Position numbers and translations under genes: made by a program
Part shown: positions 26,515 through 34,185 of the stretch, piece by piece
Layout of the letters: the number at the start of each line of letters is the position of its first letter
Numbering within the stretch: position 1 is the first letter of the stretch
The notes under the pieces: model-generated
What the model saw: the letters and a program-made list of their open reading frames with translations, nothing else
Databases searched by the model: none
Told to the model about the DNA's origin: nothing
Assembly (NCBI GenBank): GCA_003241875.1
Contig: QBLU01000027.1
Location: forward strand, 1-44,703
Direction: 5' to 3'
DNA: 44,703 bases
Origin: Alphaproteobacteria bacterium
GTDB lineage: Bacteria; Pseudomonadota; Alphaproteobacteria; Sphingomonadales; Sphingomonadaceae

Positions 26515-27780
26515 CTAATTCGCGAACCCGCGCGCCGCCGGCGCCACGGTCGTGATCGCGCCATTGCCGATCTGCTGCACCTCGAGCGAGCGCTCGGCGA
26601 TGTTGCCCGGCGTGAAGCGGAACGCCCCGTCGATGCCGGCAAAACCGTCGCGCGTCGTCAATTGCCCGCGCGGGAACGGCGCGCCCAGCGGCCAGTTGCC
26701 GGCGATGTTGTTGACCAGCAGGATCGAATCATAGCCAAAGCTCGCCAGTCGCGACGGGCTGTTGCCGAACTTGGCGCGGTAACGCTCGGCGAGCCGGCGG
26801 AAACGCTCATCGGACACCGACGAGAACAGCGCGCCGCGCAGCGCCGCGGCGCGGGCGAGGCCGGGCTCGTTGTTCCACAATTCGGTGCCGAGCAGCACGA
26901 TCGTGCCGGGCGCGGCGCCGAACTTGGCCAGCGCCGGCAGGAACTGGGCCGCGGTGCTGCCCGAATCGGCGATCAGCAGCGCCTGGAACGGCACCGGGGC
27001 CAGCGTGCCCGATACCGCGGCGACGCTGCCGTCGGGGCGGATCGCGGCGGTGCCGCCGCCGGCCTTGATGCGGGCATCGTAATTGGTGACGCTGCGCGCC
27101 GCCGCCGCCATCTTGGCCGGGTCGCGAGTATAGCTGACGACAGCGGTCGAGCGGCCGCCAGCGGCATCGACGGCGCGGACGAACGCCGTCTGCGCGCGCT
27201 GGCCATAGACGCCGGCGGGCACCAGCGCGGCAAAACGATCGATGCCGCGGCCCTTGGCATAGGCGATGGTGCGGGCGATCGACTGGCCGGGCTGGAAGCC
27301 GAGCACATAGACGTCGCCGCCAGCAAGGCTCGAATCGTTCGAAAAACTCAGCACCGGGACGCCGGCGGTGGCGGCGACGGCCTGGACAGCGCGCACGTCG
27401 CCGGCGAGCAGCGGGCCGAGGAACAGCCGTGCGCCATCGGCCAGCGCGCGTTTCGCGGCGCCGGCGGCGCCCGGTGTGGTGTCATAGACGCGCAGGTTGA
27501 CGCGCTTGTCGCCGACATCGAGCAGCGCCATGTTGGCGGCATTGGCGATCGACTGGCCGACCGGTGCGTTCGATCCGGTCAGCGGCACCAGCAACGCGAC
27601 CCGGTTCTGCTGCGCCTCGACCAGCGCGGTCGGCGGCGGCGCATCGGGGACGGCGATCGGCGGCGGCGCGGTGACCACCCGGCGCTCCGGCGCGGCGCAG
27701 GCGGCAAGCCCCAGGGCCAGGGCAAATGCCAGCAGTCGCGGTGCTTGCCTATTCGCCGCCGTTCGCTTCAGGATACGCAT
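26515..27780 (-). CDS. Lipoprotein, penicillin-binding protein activator (LpoA-like, periplasmic-binding fold)
   Basis: Predicted outer-membrane lipoprotein with a type-I periplasmic-binding fold, as in LpoA, which stimulates peptidoglycan synthase. The signal has the lipobox LGLAAC with Cys28 as the lipid site; a Pro-rich linker (about 30-50) is followed by the binding-fold start NRVALLVPLTGSNAPVGQS and SFGYDSILLVNN near the end. Length is 421 residues. The pairing with a divergent rsmI gene is conserved in many proteobacteria. The ATG at 27780 has AGAGG six bases upstream, which lies inside the rsmI coding region. A branched-chain amino-acid-binding protein is excluded by the lipobox and context. 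Confidence 0.85.
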   Translation of the reverse strand: MRILKRTAANRQAPRLLAFALALGLAACAAPERRVVTAPPPIAVPDAPPPTALVEAQQNRVALLVPLTGSNAPVGQSIANAANMALLDVGDKRVNLRVYDTTPGAAGAAKRALADGARLFLGPLLAGDVRAVQAVAATAGVPVLSFSNDSSLAGGDVYVLGFQPGQSIARTIAYAKGRGIDRFAALVPAGVYGQRAQTAFVRAVDAAGGRSTAVVSYTRDPAKMAAAARSVTNYDARIKAGGGTAAIRPDGSVAAVSGTLAPVPFQALLIADSGSTAAQFLPALAKFGAAPGTIVLLGTELWNNEPGLARAAALRGALFSSVSDERFRRLAERYRAKFGNSPSRLASFGYDSILLVNNIAGNWPLGAPFPRGQLTTRDGFAGIDGAFRFTPGNIAERSLEVQQIGNGAITTVAPAARGFAN

Positions 27781-28668
27781 GTGCAACCTCTTCGCCCAGA
27801 AAACCGTGCCTCGCCGGATCTTGTGCCGGCGCTCGGGCCCGGCCTTTACATCGTCGCGACGCCAATCGGCAATCTTGGTGATCTGTCGCCGCGCGCCGCC
27901 GCCGTTCTTGCCGGCGTGGCGCTGATCGCCGCCGAGGATTCGCGCGTCACCGCCAAGCTGTTGCACCATATCGGTGTGCGGGTGCCGATGCTCGCCTATC
28001 ACGATCACAGCGATGACAAGGTCCGCCAGGGTCTGATCGCCCGGGCGCTGCGCGAACCGGTGGCGCTGGTGTCCGACGCCGGCACGCCGCTGATCTCCGA
28101 TCCCGGCTACAAGCTGGTGCGCGACGCCCGCGCCGCCGGGGTCAACCTCGTCACTATCCCCGGCCCCTGCGCCGCCGTGGCGGCACTGACGCTGTCGGGC
28201 CTGCCGACCGATCGCTTCCTGTTCGCCGGCTTTTTGCCTGCCAAGGCCGGCGCGCGTGCCACCGCCATCGCCGAACTCGCCGGCATCAGGGCGACGCTGG
28301 TGCTGTATGAATCCGGCCCGCGCCTTGCCGCCAGCCTTGCCGCGCTGGCGCAGGGGCTGGGCGACCGGCCGGCGGCGATCGGCCGGGAACTGACCAAGCG
28401 ATTCGAGGAATCGGTCGCCGGCAGCCTTTCGGAACTCGCCGCCCGCTATGCCGAGGCGGCGCCGCGCGGGGAAATCGTCATCACCATCGCGCCGCCGGGC
28501 GAATCACATCCCGCCGACGCAGCGACGCTCGATTCGGCGCTGCAGGCGGCGCTCGCCGGCGGCAGCGTCAAAACGGCCGTCGCCGCGGTCAGTGCGGCGC
28601 TCAAGCTGCCACGGGCCCAGGTTTACGCCCGCGCGCTCGTGCTGAAAGCCGAAAATGGCGCATGTTGA
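27781..28668 (+). CDS. rsmI: 16S rRNA (cytidine-1402-2'-O)-methyltransferase
   Basis: SAM-dependent enzyme of the tetrapyrrole-methylase fold that 2'-O-methylates C1402 in the 16S decoding centre. The opening GLYIVATPIGNLGDLSPRA, then AEDSRVTAKLL, SDAGTPLISDPG and PGPCAAVAAL are diagnostic; a C-terminal helical domain completes 295 residues. The likely start is the GTG at 27781, with AGGA seven bases upstream inside the divergent lipoprotein gene; a second GTG at 27823 would trim 14 residues. The open frame further upstream is antisense to the lipoprotein gene and not coding. It overlaps yraN by 14 bases. Confidence 0.94.
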   Translation: MQPLRPENRASPDLVPALGPGLYIVATPIGNLGDLSPRAAAVLAGVALIAAEDSRVTAKLLHHIGVRVPMLAYHDHSDDKVRQGLIARALREPVALVSDAGTPLISDPGYKLVRDARAAGVNLVTIPGPCAAVAALTLSGLPTDRFLFAGFLPAKAGARATAIAELAGIRATLVLYESGPRLAASLAALAQGLGDRPAAIGRELTKRFEESVAGSLSELAARYAEAAPRGEIVITIAPPGESHPADAATLDSALQAALAGGSVKTAVAAVSAALKLPRAQVYARALVLKAENGAC

Positions 28669-29026
28669 CAGCAATTCGCGACGGAAAAACGACAAAAAGG
28701 GTCGCCGCGCCGAGTCGCTGGCCGCCTGGTTCCTTCGCGCCAAAGGTTACCGAATACTTGCGCGGCGGGCGCGAACACCCCTCGGCGAGATCGATCTTGT
28801 TGCTTTAAAGGGCACAACGCTCGTTTTTGTCGAGGTCAAGGCGCGCGCGACACTCGACAGCGCTATATTTGCATTGCATCCTGCAGCCTTGCGGCGGATC
28901 GAGGCCGCGTCGCGTGTGCTGGCTCCGCGTTATGCGGGCAACTGCACCTCCTCGCGGATCGATGCGGTGCTGGTGCGACCATGGGCACTGCCGGTGCACA
29001 TGATCGCCATCACTCGAGAGGGGTGA
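28655..29026 (+). CDS. yraN: YraN-family (UPF0102) nuclease-like protein
   Basis: Small protein with a PD-(D/E)XK fold, conserved behind rsmI in many bacteria; exact role unknown. The motif residues appear in GEIDLVALKG and VFVEVKAR (Glu-Val-Lys), preceded by RRAESLAAWFLRAKGY. The product is 123 residues. It starts within the end of rsmI (14-base overlap) and is followed after three bases by the SirB1-like gene, so the three are one operon. Confidence 0.9.
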   Translation: MAHVDSNSRRKNDKKGRRAESLAAWFLRAKGYRILARRARTPLGEIDLVALKGTTLVFVEVKARATLDSAIFALHPAALRRIEAASRVLAPRYAGNCTSSRIDAVLVRPWALPVHMIAITREG

Positions 29027-29029
29027 GCG

Positions 29030-29824
29030 ATGGAATTGAACGAACTGGGCCTGCTCGACGATACCGATATCGACCTGGTCGAGGCCAGCATCGCCATCGC
29101 GCGCTGCGATCGTCCCGAAGCCGATCCCGCCCGCCTGCGCCGTATGGTCAGTGGCTGGGCGATTGCCCTGCAGCGCGACACCCAGCCGGTTTCGGGCAGC
29201 GGCCGGGCGCGCCGGCTGTCGGGGCTGATCGCCGGGGAAGCCGGGTTGACCGGCGCCAGCGAGGATTATGACAATCCGCTCAATGCCGACCTGATCGCGG
29301 TCGTCGAACGCGGCCGCGGCCTGCCGGTGGCGCTGTCGATCCTGTATGTGGCGCTGGCCCGCCGGGTCGGCTGGGCGGCCGAGGCGCTCAACCTGCCAGG
29401 CCATGTGATCGTCGAAGTCACCGGCGGCGTCGATGCGGCGCTGATCGACCCGTTCGACCATGGCATGGGCATTTCGCGCGAACGCGCCATGGAAATCGCC
29501 CGCCACGGCGGCGGCGAGCCGGTGTCGGCACGGTTCGAGCCGATGACCAACCGCCAGCTGCTGGTGCGGCTGATCACCAACCAGGCCAGCCGGGCGCGCA
29601 GCAGCGGCGACACCAAGCGGGCGCTGCGCCTGTACGAACGCATGACGATGATCGCGCCGCGGCTGTCGACCCTGTGGTGGGAACGCGCGCGCCTTGAACA
29701 GCTCGTCGGCGCCAACAAGGCGGCGCGGGCCAGCCTGACCGCGATGCTGGAAACGACGCACGACACAGCGATGGCGCGGCGCATCCAGGCGGCGCTGGCG
29801 GCACTGGCACGTTCGGACAGCTGA
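29030..29824 (+). CDS. SirB1-family / transglutaminase-like protein with TPR-like C-terminus
   Basis: Cytoplasmic protein of the SirB1 family with a transglutaminase-like core and C-terminal helical repeats. The conserved parts are GLPVALSILYVALARRVGW and LNLPGHVIVEV, and the C-terminal half (SRARSSGDTKRALRLYERM) resembles TPR helices. The usual catalytic Cys of transglutaminases is replaced by a Ser-Ile in LPVALSIL, as in many SirB1 proteins, so enzymatic activity is doubtful. GAGAGG is eight bases before the ATG. It ends the rsmI-yraN operon and is followed by a palindromic repeat and gshB. Confidence 0.85.
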   Translation: MELNELGLLDDTDIDLVEASIAIARCDRPEADPARLRRMVSGWAIALQRDTQPVSGSGRARRLSGLIAGEAGLTGASEDYDNPLNADLIAVVERGRGLPVALSILYVALARRVGWAAEALNLPGHVIVEVTGGVDAALIDPFDHGMGISRERAMEIARHGGGEPVSARFEPMTNRQLLVRLITNQASRARSSGDTKRALRLYERMTMIAPRLSTLWWERARLEQLVGANKAARASLTAMLETTHDTAMARRIQAALAALARSDS

Positions 29825-29830
29825 CGGACC

Positions 29831-29914
29831 GTCATCCCGGGCTTGACCCGGAGCCCGGTTTCCTTGCCTTGATCCGCGCAGGACAGCTGGGTCCCGGGTC
29901 ACGCCCGGGATGAC
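29831..29914. repeat. Paired palindromic intergenic repeat, family B copy 2
   Basis: Outer arms GTCATCCCGGGC (29831-29842) and its near-complement ending CCCGGGATGAC (to 29914) enclose inner GC hairpins on each side. It lies between the SirB1-like gene and gshB, so gshB may have its own promoter, or the element may be a partial stop. Confidence 0.8.
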
Positions 29915-29948
29915 AGAGTCGTCATCACGGAATCGGAACCCCAGCCCC

Positions 29949-30902
29949 ATGTCCCTCCGCGTCGCCGTCCAGATGGACCCGATCGAAGCCGTCAATATCG
30001 GTGGTGATTCGACCTTTGCGCTGATGCTGGAGGCGCAAAGGCGCGGCCACACGCTCCACCATTATCTCGCCACCGCGCTGTCGGCGGAACAGGGCCGGGT
30101 CCGCGCCCGGGCCCGGCCGCTGACGGTGCAGCGCGAGGCCGGCGGGCATTTCGCCTGGGGCGGCGACGCGGCGACGCTCGATCTCGGCCATGATGCCGAT
30201 GTCGTGCTGATGCGGCAGGATCCGCCGTTCGACATGGGCTATATCACCGCCACCCACCTGCTCGAGATGATCCAGGGCGAGACCCTGGTGGTCAACGATC
30301 CGGCCGAGGTGCGCAATGCGCCCGAAAAGCTGTTCGTGCTGCGGTACCCCGAGCTGATGCCGCCGACGCTCGTCACCCGCTCGCTCGACGAGGCGATGGC
30401 GTTTCGCGCCCGCCACGGCGCCGTCGTCGTCAAGCCGCTCTATGGCAATGCCGGCACCGCGGTGTTCCTCATCGACGAGACCGATGGCAACCTGCCGGCG
30501 CTGGTCGAACTGTTTGGTACCGTGTGGAACGAGCCCTTCATGGTGCAGGCCTTCATTCCGCAGGTCAGCGAGGGCGACAAGCGCATCGTGCTCGTCGATG
30601 GCGTCGCCACCGGGGCCATAAACCGACTGCCGAAATCGGGCGAAATCCGCTCCAACCTCGCCGCCGGCGGCGCCGCCCATGCAACCGAACTGACGGCGCG
30701 CGAGGCCGAGATCTGCGCCACCATCGGCCCCGAGCTGAAGGCGCGCGGGCTGGTCTTTGTCGGCATCGACGTCATCGCCGGCTTCCTGACCGAGATCAAC
30801 GTCACCTCGCCGACCGGTATCGTCGCCATCGACCGCTTCAACGGCACCGACACGCCGGCGCTGATCTGGGACGCCATCGAGGCGCGGCACGCAAGCCGCT
30901 GA
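29949..30902 (+). CDS. gshB: Glutathione synthetase
   Basis: ATP-grasp enzyme that adds glycine to gamma-glutamylcysteine, the last step of glutathione synthesis. The N-terminus VAVQMDPIEAVNIGGDSTFALMLEAQ, the ATP-binding region VVVKPLYGNAGTAVF and the metal-binding INVTSPTG are diagnostic; length 317 residues is normal. I start at the ATG at 29949; an ATG at 29910 lies in the palindromic repeat and would add a Ser/Arg-rich tail. The product is the cofactor of the GloA/GloB pathway encoded a few genes away. It converges on the hypothetical gene ending at 30910. Confidence 0.95.
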   Translation: MSLRVAVQMDPIEAVNIGGDSTFALMLEAQRRGHTLHHYLATALSAEQGRVRARARPLTVQREAGGHFAWGGDAATLDLGHDADVVLMRQDPPFDMGYITATHLLEMIQGETLVVNDPAEVRNAPEKLFVLRYPELMPPTLVTRSLDEAMAFRARHGAVVVKPLYGNAGTAVFLIDETDGNLPALVELFGTVWNEPFMVQAFIPQVSEGDKRIVLVDGVATGAINRLPKSGEIRSNLAAGGAAHATELTAREAEICATIGPELKARGLVFVGIDVIAGFLTEINVTSPTGIVAIDRFNGTDTPALIWDAIEARHASR

Positions 30903-30909
30903 GGAAAGG

Positions 30910-31368
30910 CTACTTCCCCTTCGGCGGCGGTTCCGCGACCTTGGTCCAGGCGCCCAGCGGGCAGCTGCCGAAGGTGATGCGGCTGAATGGATCGAAGACG
31001 TCCACCACGTCGCCGCGGCACTGGCGATCATTGAACGACCGCGTGATCAGCGACCGCGCCTGGTCATAGGCGGGGCAGCTGGCGTCGTTGCGCCACCAGC
31101 CGGCCGATGTCCGCACGAAATAGCCGGTTTCGGCGGCCATCCGCTTTTCCTTGATCTCGCGGTTTCCGATGCAGATCTTGCCGGCTGACGGCTCCGCCGC
31201 TGTGGCTGACGGCTCCGCCGCTTTGGCTGGCGGCTCCGCCGCTGTGGCTGACGGCTCCGCCGCTGTGGCTGACGGCCCCGCCGCTTTGGCTGGCGGCTCC
31301 GCCGCTGCGGCCGGGAGGCCAGCGACAGCCAGCGCAAGTGCGGCGAGCAGGTGATGATGGCGTATCAT
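30910..31368 (-). CDS. Hypothetical secreted protein with Ala/Pro heptad repeat and Cys-rich C-terminus
   Basis: A 152-residue protein I do not recognise. It has a signal peptide (MIRHHHLLAALALAVAGLPAAAA), then about 42 residues of a seven-residue repeat (AEPSATA / AEPPAKA) forming a flexible linker, then a C-terminal region with four cysteines (KICIGN, DASCPAY, DRQCRGD, GSCPLG) that could form two disulfides in the periplasm. GGAGAG lies six bases before the ATG. It begins 29 bases after the LuxR-like/hydrolase gene on the same strand and is probably co-transcribed with it. The folded part looks like a small domain repeatedly seen in sphingomonad secreted proteins, but I cannot name it. Confidence 0.7.
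   Translation of the reverse strand: MIRHHHLLAALALAVAGLPAAAAEPPAKAAGPSATAAEPSATAAEPPAKAAEPSATAAEPSAGKICIGNREIKEKRMAAETGYFVRTSAGWWRNDASCPAYDQARSLITRSFNDRQCRGDVVDVFDPFSRITFGSCPLGAWTKVAEPPPKGK
31184..31309. repeat. Six 21-bp tandem repeats in a hypothetical secreted protein
   Basis: Six consecutive 21-base units (31184, 31205, 31226, 31247, 31268, 31289) with few changes encode the seven-residue linker repeat. Units alternate between two types, suggesting duplication in pairs. Copy number may vary between strains. Confidence 0.92.
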
Positions 31369-31397
31369 GCGTCTCTCCGGGCCCCGCTGCCCGATCC

Positions 31398-33239
31398 TTA
31401 CCACCGCCGGGCGGCGCTCGCCAAGGCTGCGACAACGGCGTCGACATGGGTCAGGTGCAGCCAGCGCCCGCCGTCCGCCACGATCCGGACCTCGGCCCCC
31501 GGCAGCACCCCGCGCCAGAAATCGCCGGTGTCATGGTAATCGTACAGGGGGTCGTTGGCGCCGGCCAGCACCACCCATTCGCTGCCGTCGGCAAAGGTGG
31601 GGGGCTGCGTGCCGGTACCATGCGACTGCACCTCGGCGAGGAAGCCGCGCATGCCCAGCGCCGCCTGCCGCGAGCCGCGGACGATGTCGGCCAGGTTGTC
31701 CGGATCGTCGATTGCCGCCTCGTCGATGGCGCTGCCGGCGACGCTCTGCCGCTGCATGCGCGCGATCTGCGCCGACGAGGTGCGGCGCGACAGGATGCGG
31801 GCAAAGGCCGTCGCCAGCGCCGCATTGCCATAGAACAGCGCTTTGCCGCGGCCCATCATGCCGCCCAGGCGGCCATCGATCGCGGCCGGCGGCTCCGGCC
31901 CGATCAGGACCCCGCCCCGCGCCCGCTTGCCGAGCAGCGCCGCCGCGGTCAGCGGCGCGGTGCCGCCGCGCGCCAGGATGGTGACGGCATCGATTTCCAG
32001 CGCGTCGAGGATGTCGACGCTATCGGCGGCAGCGGCGGCGAACGGCTCCGTGCCGGCCATGTCGGACAGGCCGAAGCCCGGGCGATCGAAACAGATCGGC
32101 CGCCACCCCGCCCGCTGCAGCGCCGCGATGAGGCGCCGTGGCTGGTGGCGGCCGCCGACGGTCGTGTGGAACATCAGCAGCGGGCGGCCGCGCGCCGGGC
32201 CATGGTCGGTCACCGCGATGCGTCCCGGCGCCCAGCGGCGTGCGATCAGCCGCAAGGGCTCGGCCTCGGCGCCGCGCGGCTCTATCTCCACGCTGCAGGC
32301 ATGGGCAAGCCCGCTCAGCGCGTCGACTTCGGCGACAATCCGCGCCAGATCGACGGCGTTGGCGACCCCGCAGGCCAGGAACACCACCTTGAGGTCGGCC
32401 TTGCCGCCGTGGCGCGAGACGCCCAGCGTGTCGGCGGCGCTGTCGCGGGTGGCGCCATGGGCAAGCGCCCGCGCCAGCTCGGCCTGGCGCAGCGACAGGC
32501 CGAACAGCTCGGCGAACAGCCGCACGGCGCCTTCCGGGGGGCGAATGCCGCCCGCCGCTGCCGACAGGATGCGGCGGACAAGGTCGGTCTGCCGCGGCGC
32601 ACCCGCCTTGCGCATGGCACTGGCGACGAGCTTGCGCGCCGTTTCATAGGCAACGCCGGTGTCGAGCGCCGCCTGGTGGAGGTCGCCGCGCCGGGCCAGC
32701 GCCGCCGCCAGCCGGCTTTCCTGTCGCGACAGGCCGTGCGCCCGGGCCGCCTGGTCCCAGGCGGTGACGTCGGGGCGGAAGGCGACGATCGCGAACTGGC
32801 CGGCGCCGCTGTCGAGTGCCTGGCGCACCGCCGGTGCCAAGGGCCAACCCCGGGCGGCGGCAAGCGGCGCGGCGGCGACGGCGACCGGGCGCCCGCTGCG
32901 ATCGTCGGCGATGGTCGAGACGCTGGGCCGGGCGTCGCTGCAGTTGCGCACCACGGCGGCAAGCGGGTCGGGGCCGCCGAGCCATTCGAGGAAACGAGGC
33001 TCGGCGACGATGACGGTGCCGTTGCGGTCGCACGCGGCCGAGGCAAAGCTGTCGGGAAAGATATCGACCGGCGGCCCGGCGGCGTCGGCAGCGGCATCGG
33101 CGGCGGCGAGCAGGTCGGCCGGTGCCGCGTCCATCGCCGCGGCGAGGCCGTCGAAATCATCGGCCAGCAGGTGCAGCAACGCATCGTCCCGATCGGCACG
33201 GCGGAAACGATCGAGAAATGCGGCTGCCCTGGCCTTCAT
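31398..33239 (-). CDS. LuxR-type regulator with tandem HTH segments and a pseudo alpha/beta-hydrolase domain
   Basis: A 613-residue protein that joins regulatory and hydrolase-like parts. Residues about 60-125 look like a PAS-type sensor; 169-225 and 247-303 each resemble a LuxR-type helix-turn-helix (LSRQESRLAAALARRG... and LSLRQAELARALAHGA...); 350-613 has an alpha/beta-hydrolase fold with the DRPGFGLSD loop, an acid in LAGANDPLYDY and a His in HLTHVDAV. The nucleophile elbow reads ILARGGTAP, so Gly425 stands where a Ser is expected; hydrolysis is therefore unlikely and ligand binding is a reasonable inference. The ATG at 33239 lacks a good ribosome site. Near-palindromes lie upstream. The hypothetical secreted protein gene follows. 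Confidence 0.75.
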   Translation of the reverse strand: MKARAAAFLDRFRRADRDDALLHLLADDFDGLAAAMDAAPADLLAAADAAADAAGPPVDIFPDSFASAACDRNGTVIVAEPRFLEWLGGPDPLAAVVRNCSDARPSVSTIADDRSGRPVAVAAAPLAAARGWPLAPAVRQALDSGAGQFAIVAFRPDVTAWDQAARAHGLSRQESRLAAALARRGDLHQAALDTGVAYETARKLVASAMRKAGAPRQTDLVRRILSAAAGGIRPPEGAVRLFAELFGLSLRQAELARALAHGATRDSAADTLGVSRHGGKADLKVVFLACGVANAVDLARIVAEVDALSGLAHACSVEIEPRGAEAEPLRLIARRWAPGRIAVTDHGPARGRPLLMFHTTVGGRHQPRRLIAALQRAGWRPICFDRPGFGLSDMAGTEPFAAAAADSVDILDALEIDAVTILARGGTAPLTAAALLGKRARGGVLIGPEPPAAIDGRLGGMMGRGKALFYGNAALATAFARILSRRTSSAQIARMQRQSVAGSAIDEAAIDDPDNLADIVRGSRQAALGMRGFLAEVQSHGTGTQPPTFADGSEWVVLAGANDPLYDYHDTGDFWRGVLPGAEVRIVADGGRWLHLTHVDAVVAALASAARRW

Positions 33240-33275
33240 GGGCCGATGCTAAAGAGTTAATTTTCTTTCCACAAT

Positions 33276-33305
33276 TACCCCCAAATGGGGCTACGCCCAA
33301 GGGCG
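33276..33305 (-). promoter_or_regulatory. Two adjacent near-palindromes upstream of the LuxR-like gene
   Basis: TACCCCCAAATGGGGCTA (33276-33293) is a near-perfect palindrome, and CGCCC-AA-GGGCG (33294-33305) follows directly. They lie 37-66 bases before the start of the LuxR-like gene, next to an unusually A/T-rich stretch (33250-33277), a plausible operator and promoter zone for it and for the small divergent frame at 33350. Confidence 0.4.
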
Positions 33306-33349
33306 GCGCGGGCGTAACGCTGCCGCCGGGGCGCGTTTTGGGGCGGTAG

Positions 33350-33457
33350 ATGATCGTGCGGATTTCGACGGCATTGGCAGCGGCGCTGATGATCACGTTC
33401 GCCGTTGCCGCGGCTGCATCGGCCGGCGCGCACGCCTTCATCGCCGCCGCGGCCTAA
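33350..33457 (+). CDS. Small Ala-rich membrane or secreted peptide, hypothetical
   Basis: A 35-residue frame (ATG 33350, TAA 33455-33457) encodes a basic N-terminus followed by one hydrophobic Ala-rich stretch, like a signal peptide or single membrane helix. A GGGGCGG precedes the ATG. It is divergent from the LuxR-like gene and overlaps the gloB stop tail to tail by about four bases. Composition alone could produce such a frame in GC-rich DNA, so support is weak. Confidence 0.3.
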   Translation: MIVRISTALAAALMITFAVAAAASAGAHAFIAAAA

Positions 33458-34185
33458 CCGCGAAAACTGTCCTTTGCCGCCCGGCGTGCGCCCAGTTCGG
33501 CGACACTGCCGGCGCGGACGAAGGGATTGGTGGCGCGTTCCTCGCCGATGCTGGAGGGCACCGTCGGCAGGTTCCGCGCGCGGCGGGCGTCGATGTCGAT
33601 GACACGCGCCGCCAGCGCCGCATTGTCGGGCTCCGCTGTCACGGCAAAGCGCGCGTTGCTTTGCGTATATTCATGGGCACAGAACACCTGCGTCGCGTCG
33701 GGCAGCGCCATCAGCTTGCCGAGCGCCGTGAACATGTCCGCCGGGGTGCCTTCGAACAGCCGGCCGCAGCCGAGCGCGAACAGCGTGTCGCCGGGAAACA
33801 GCACGTCATCGGCATCGAAGACATAGGCGATATGGCCGGCCGTGTGCGCGCCGACATCGAGGACGCGCGCCGTGGACGCCCCGACCATGACCGTATCGCC
33901 TTCGCCCACTGCCCGGCCGATGTGTGGAATCTTGGCTGCCTCGCCCCTCGGGCCGGTGACCTTTGCGCCCGTGGCCGCGACGATCGCCGCATTGCCGCCG
34001 ACATGATCGGGGTGCCAGTGGGTGTTGAGGATCTGGGTGATCGTCCAGCCGCGTTCCGCCGCCGCCGCCAGCACCGGTTCGGCCACCGCCGGGTCGATGA
34101 CCGCCGTCTCGCCGGTTGCCGAATCATGCGCCAGATAGACGTAATTGTCGCTGAGCACGGGGATCTGGACGACCTCGAGCGCCAT
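33454..34185 (-). CDS. gloB: Hydroxyacylglutathione hydrolase (glyoxalase II)
   Basis: Zinc/iron metallo-beta-lactamase-fold enzyme that hydrolyses S-lactoylglutathione to lactate and glutathione, the second step of methylglyoxal detoxification. The metal motif THWHPDH lies near residue 53, further ligands in HTAGHI and FPGDTLF, and the glutathione-binding C-terminal part ends ARRAAKDSFRG. Length 243 residues is typical. The ATG at 34185 overlaps the gloA stop (TGATG), so the two glyoxalases are coupled. It is the last gene of a five-gene minus-strand operon. Confidence 0.95.
   Translation of the reverse strand: MALEVVQIPVLSDNYVYLAHDSATGETAVIDPAVAEPVLAAAAERGWTITQILNTHWHPDHVGGNAAIVAATGAKVTGPRGEAAKIPHIGRAVGEGDTVMVGASTARVLDVGAHTAGHIAYVFDADDVLFPGDTLFALGCGRLFEGTPADMFTALGKLMALPDATQVFCAHEYTQSNARFAVTAEPDNAALAARVIDIDARRARNLPTVPSSIGEERATNPFVRAGSVAELGARRAAKDSFRG

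Noticed and set aside
26437-27780. A 5' extension of rsmI through the lipoprotein gene
   Set aside because: The frame is open but encodes no known domain before the methyltransferase; family length fits the GTG at 27781.
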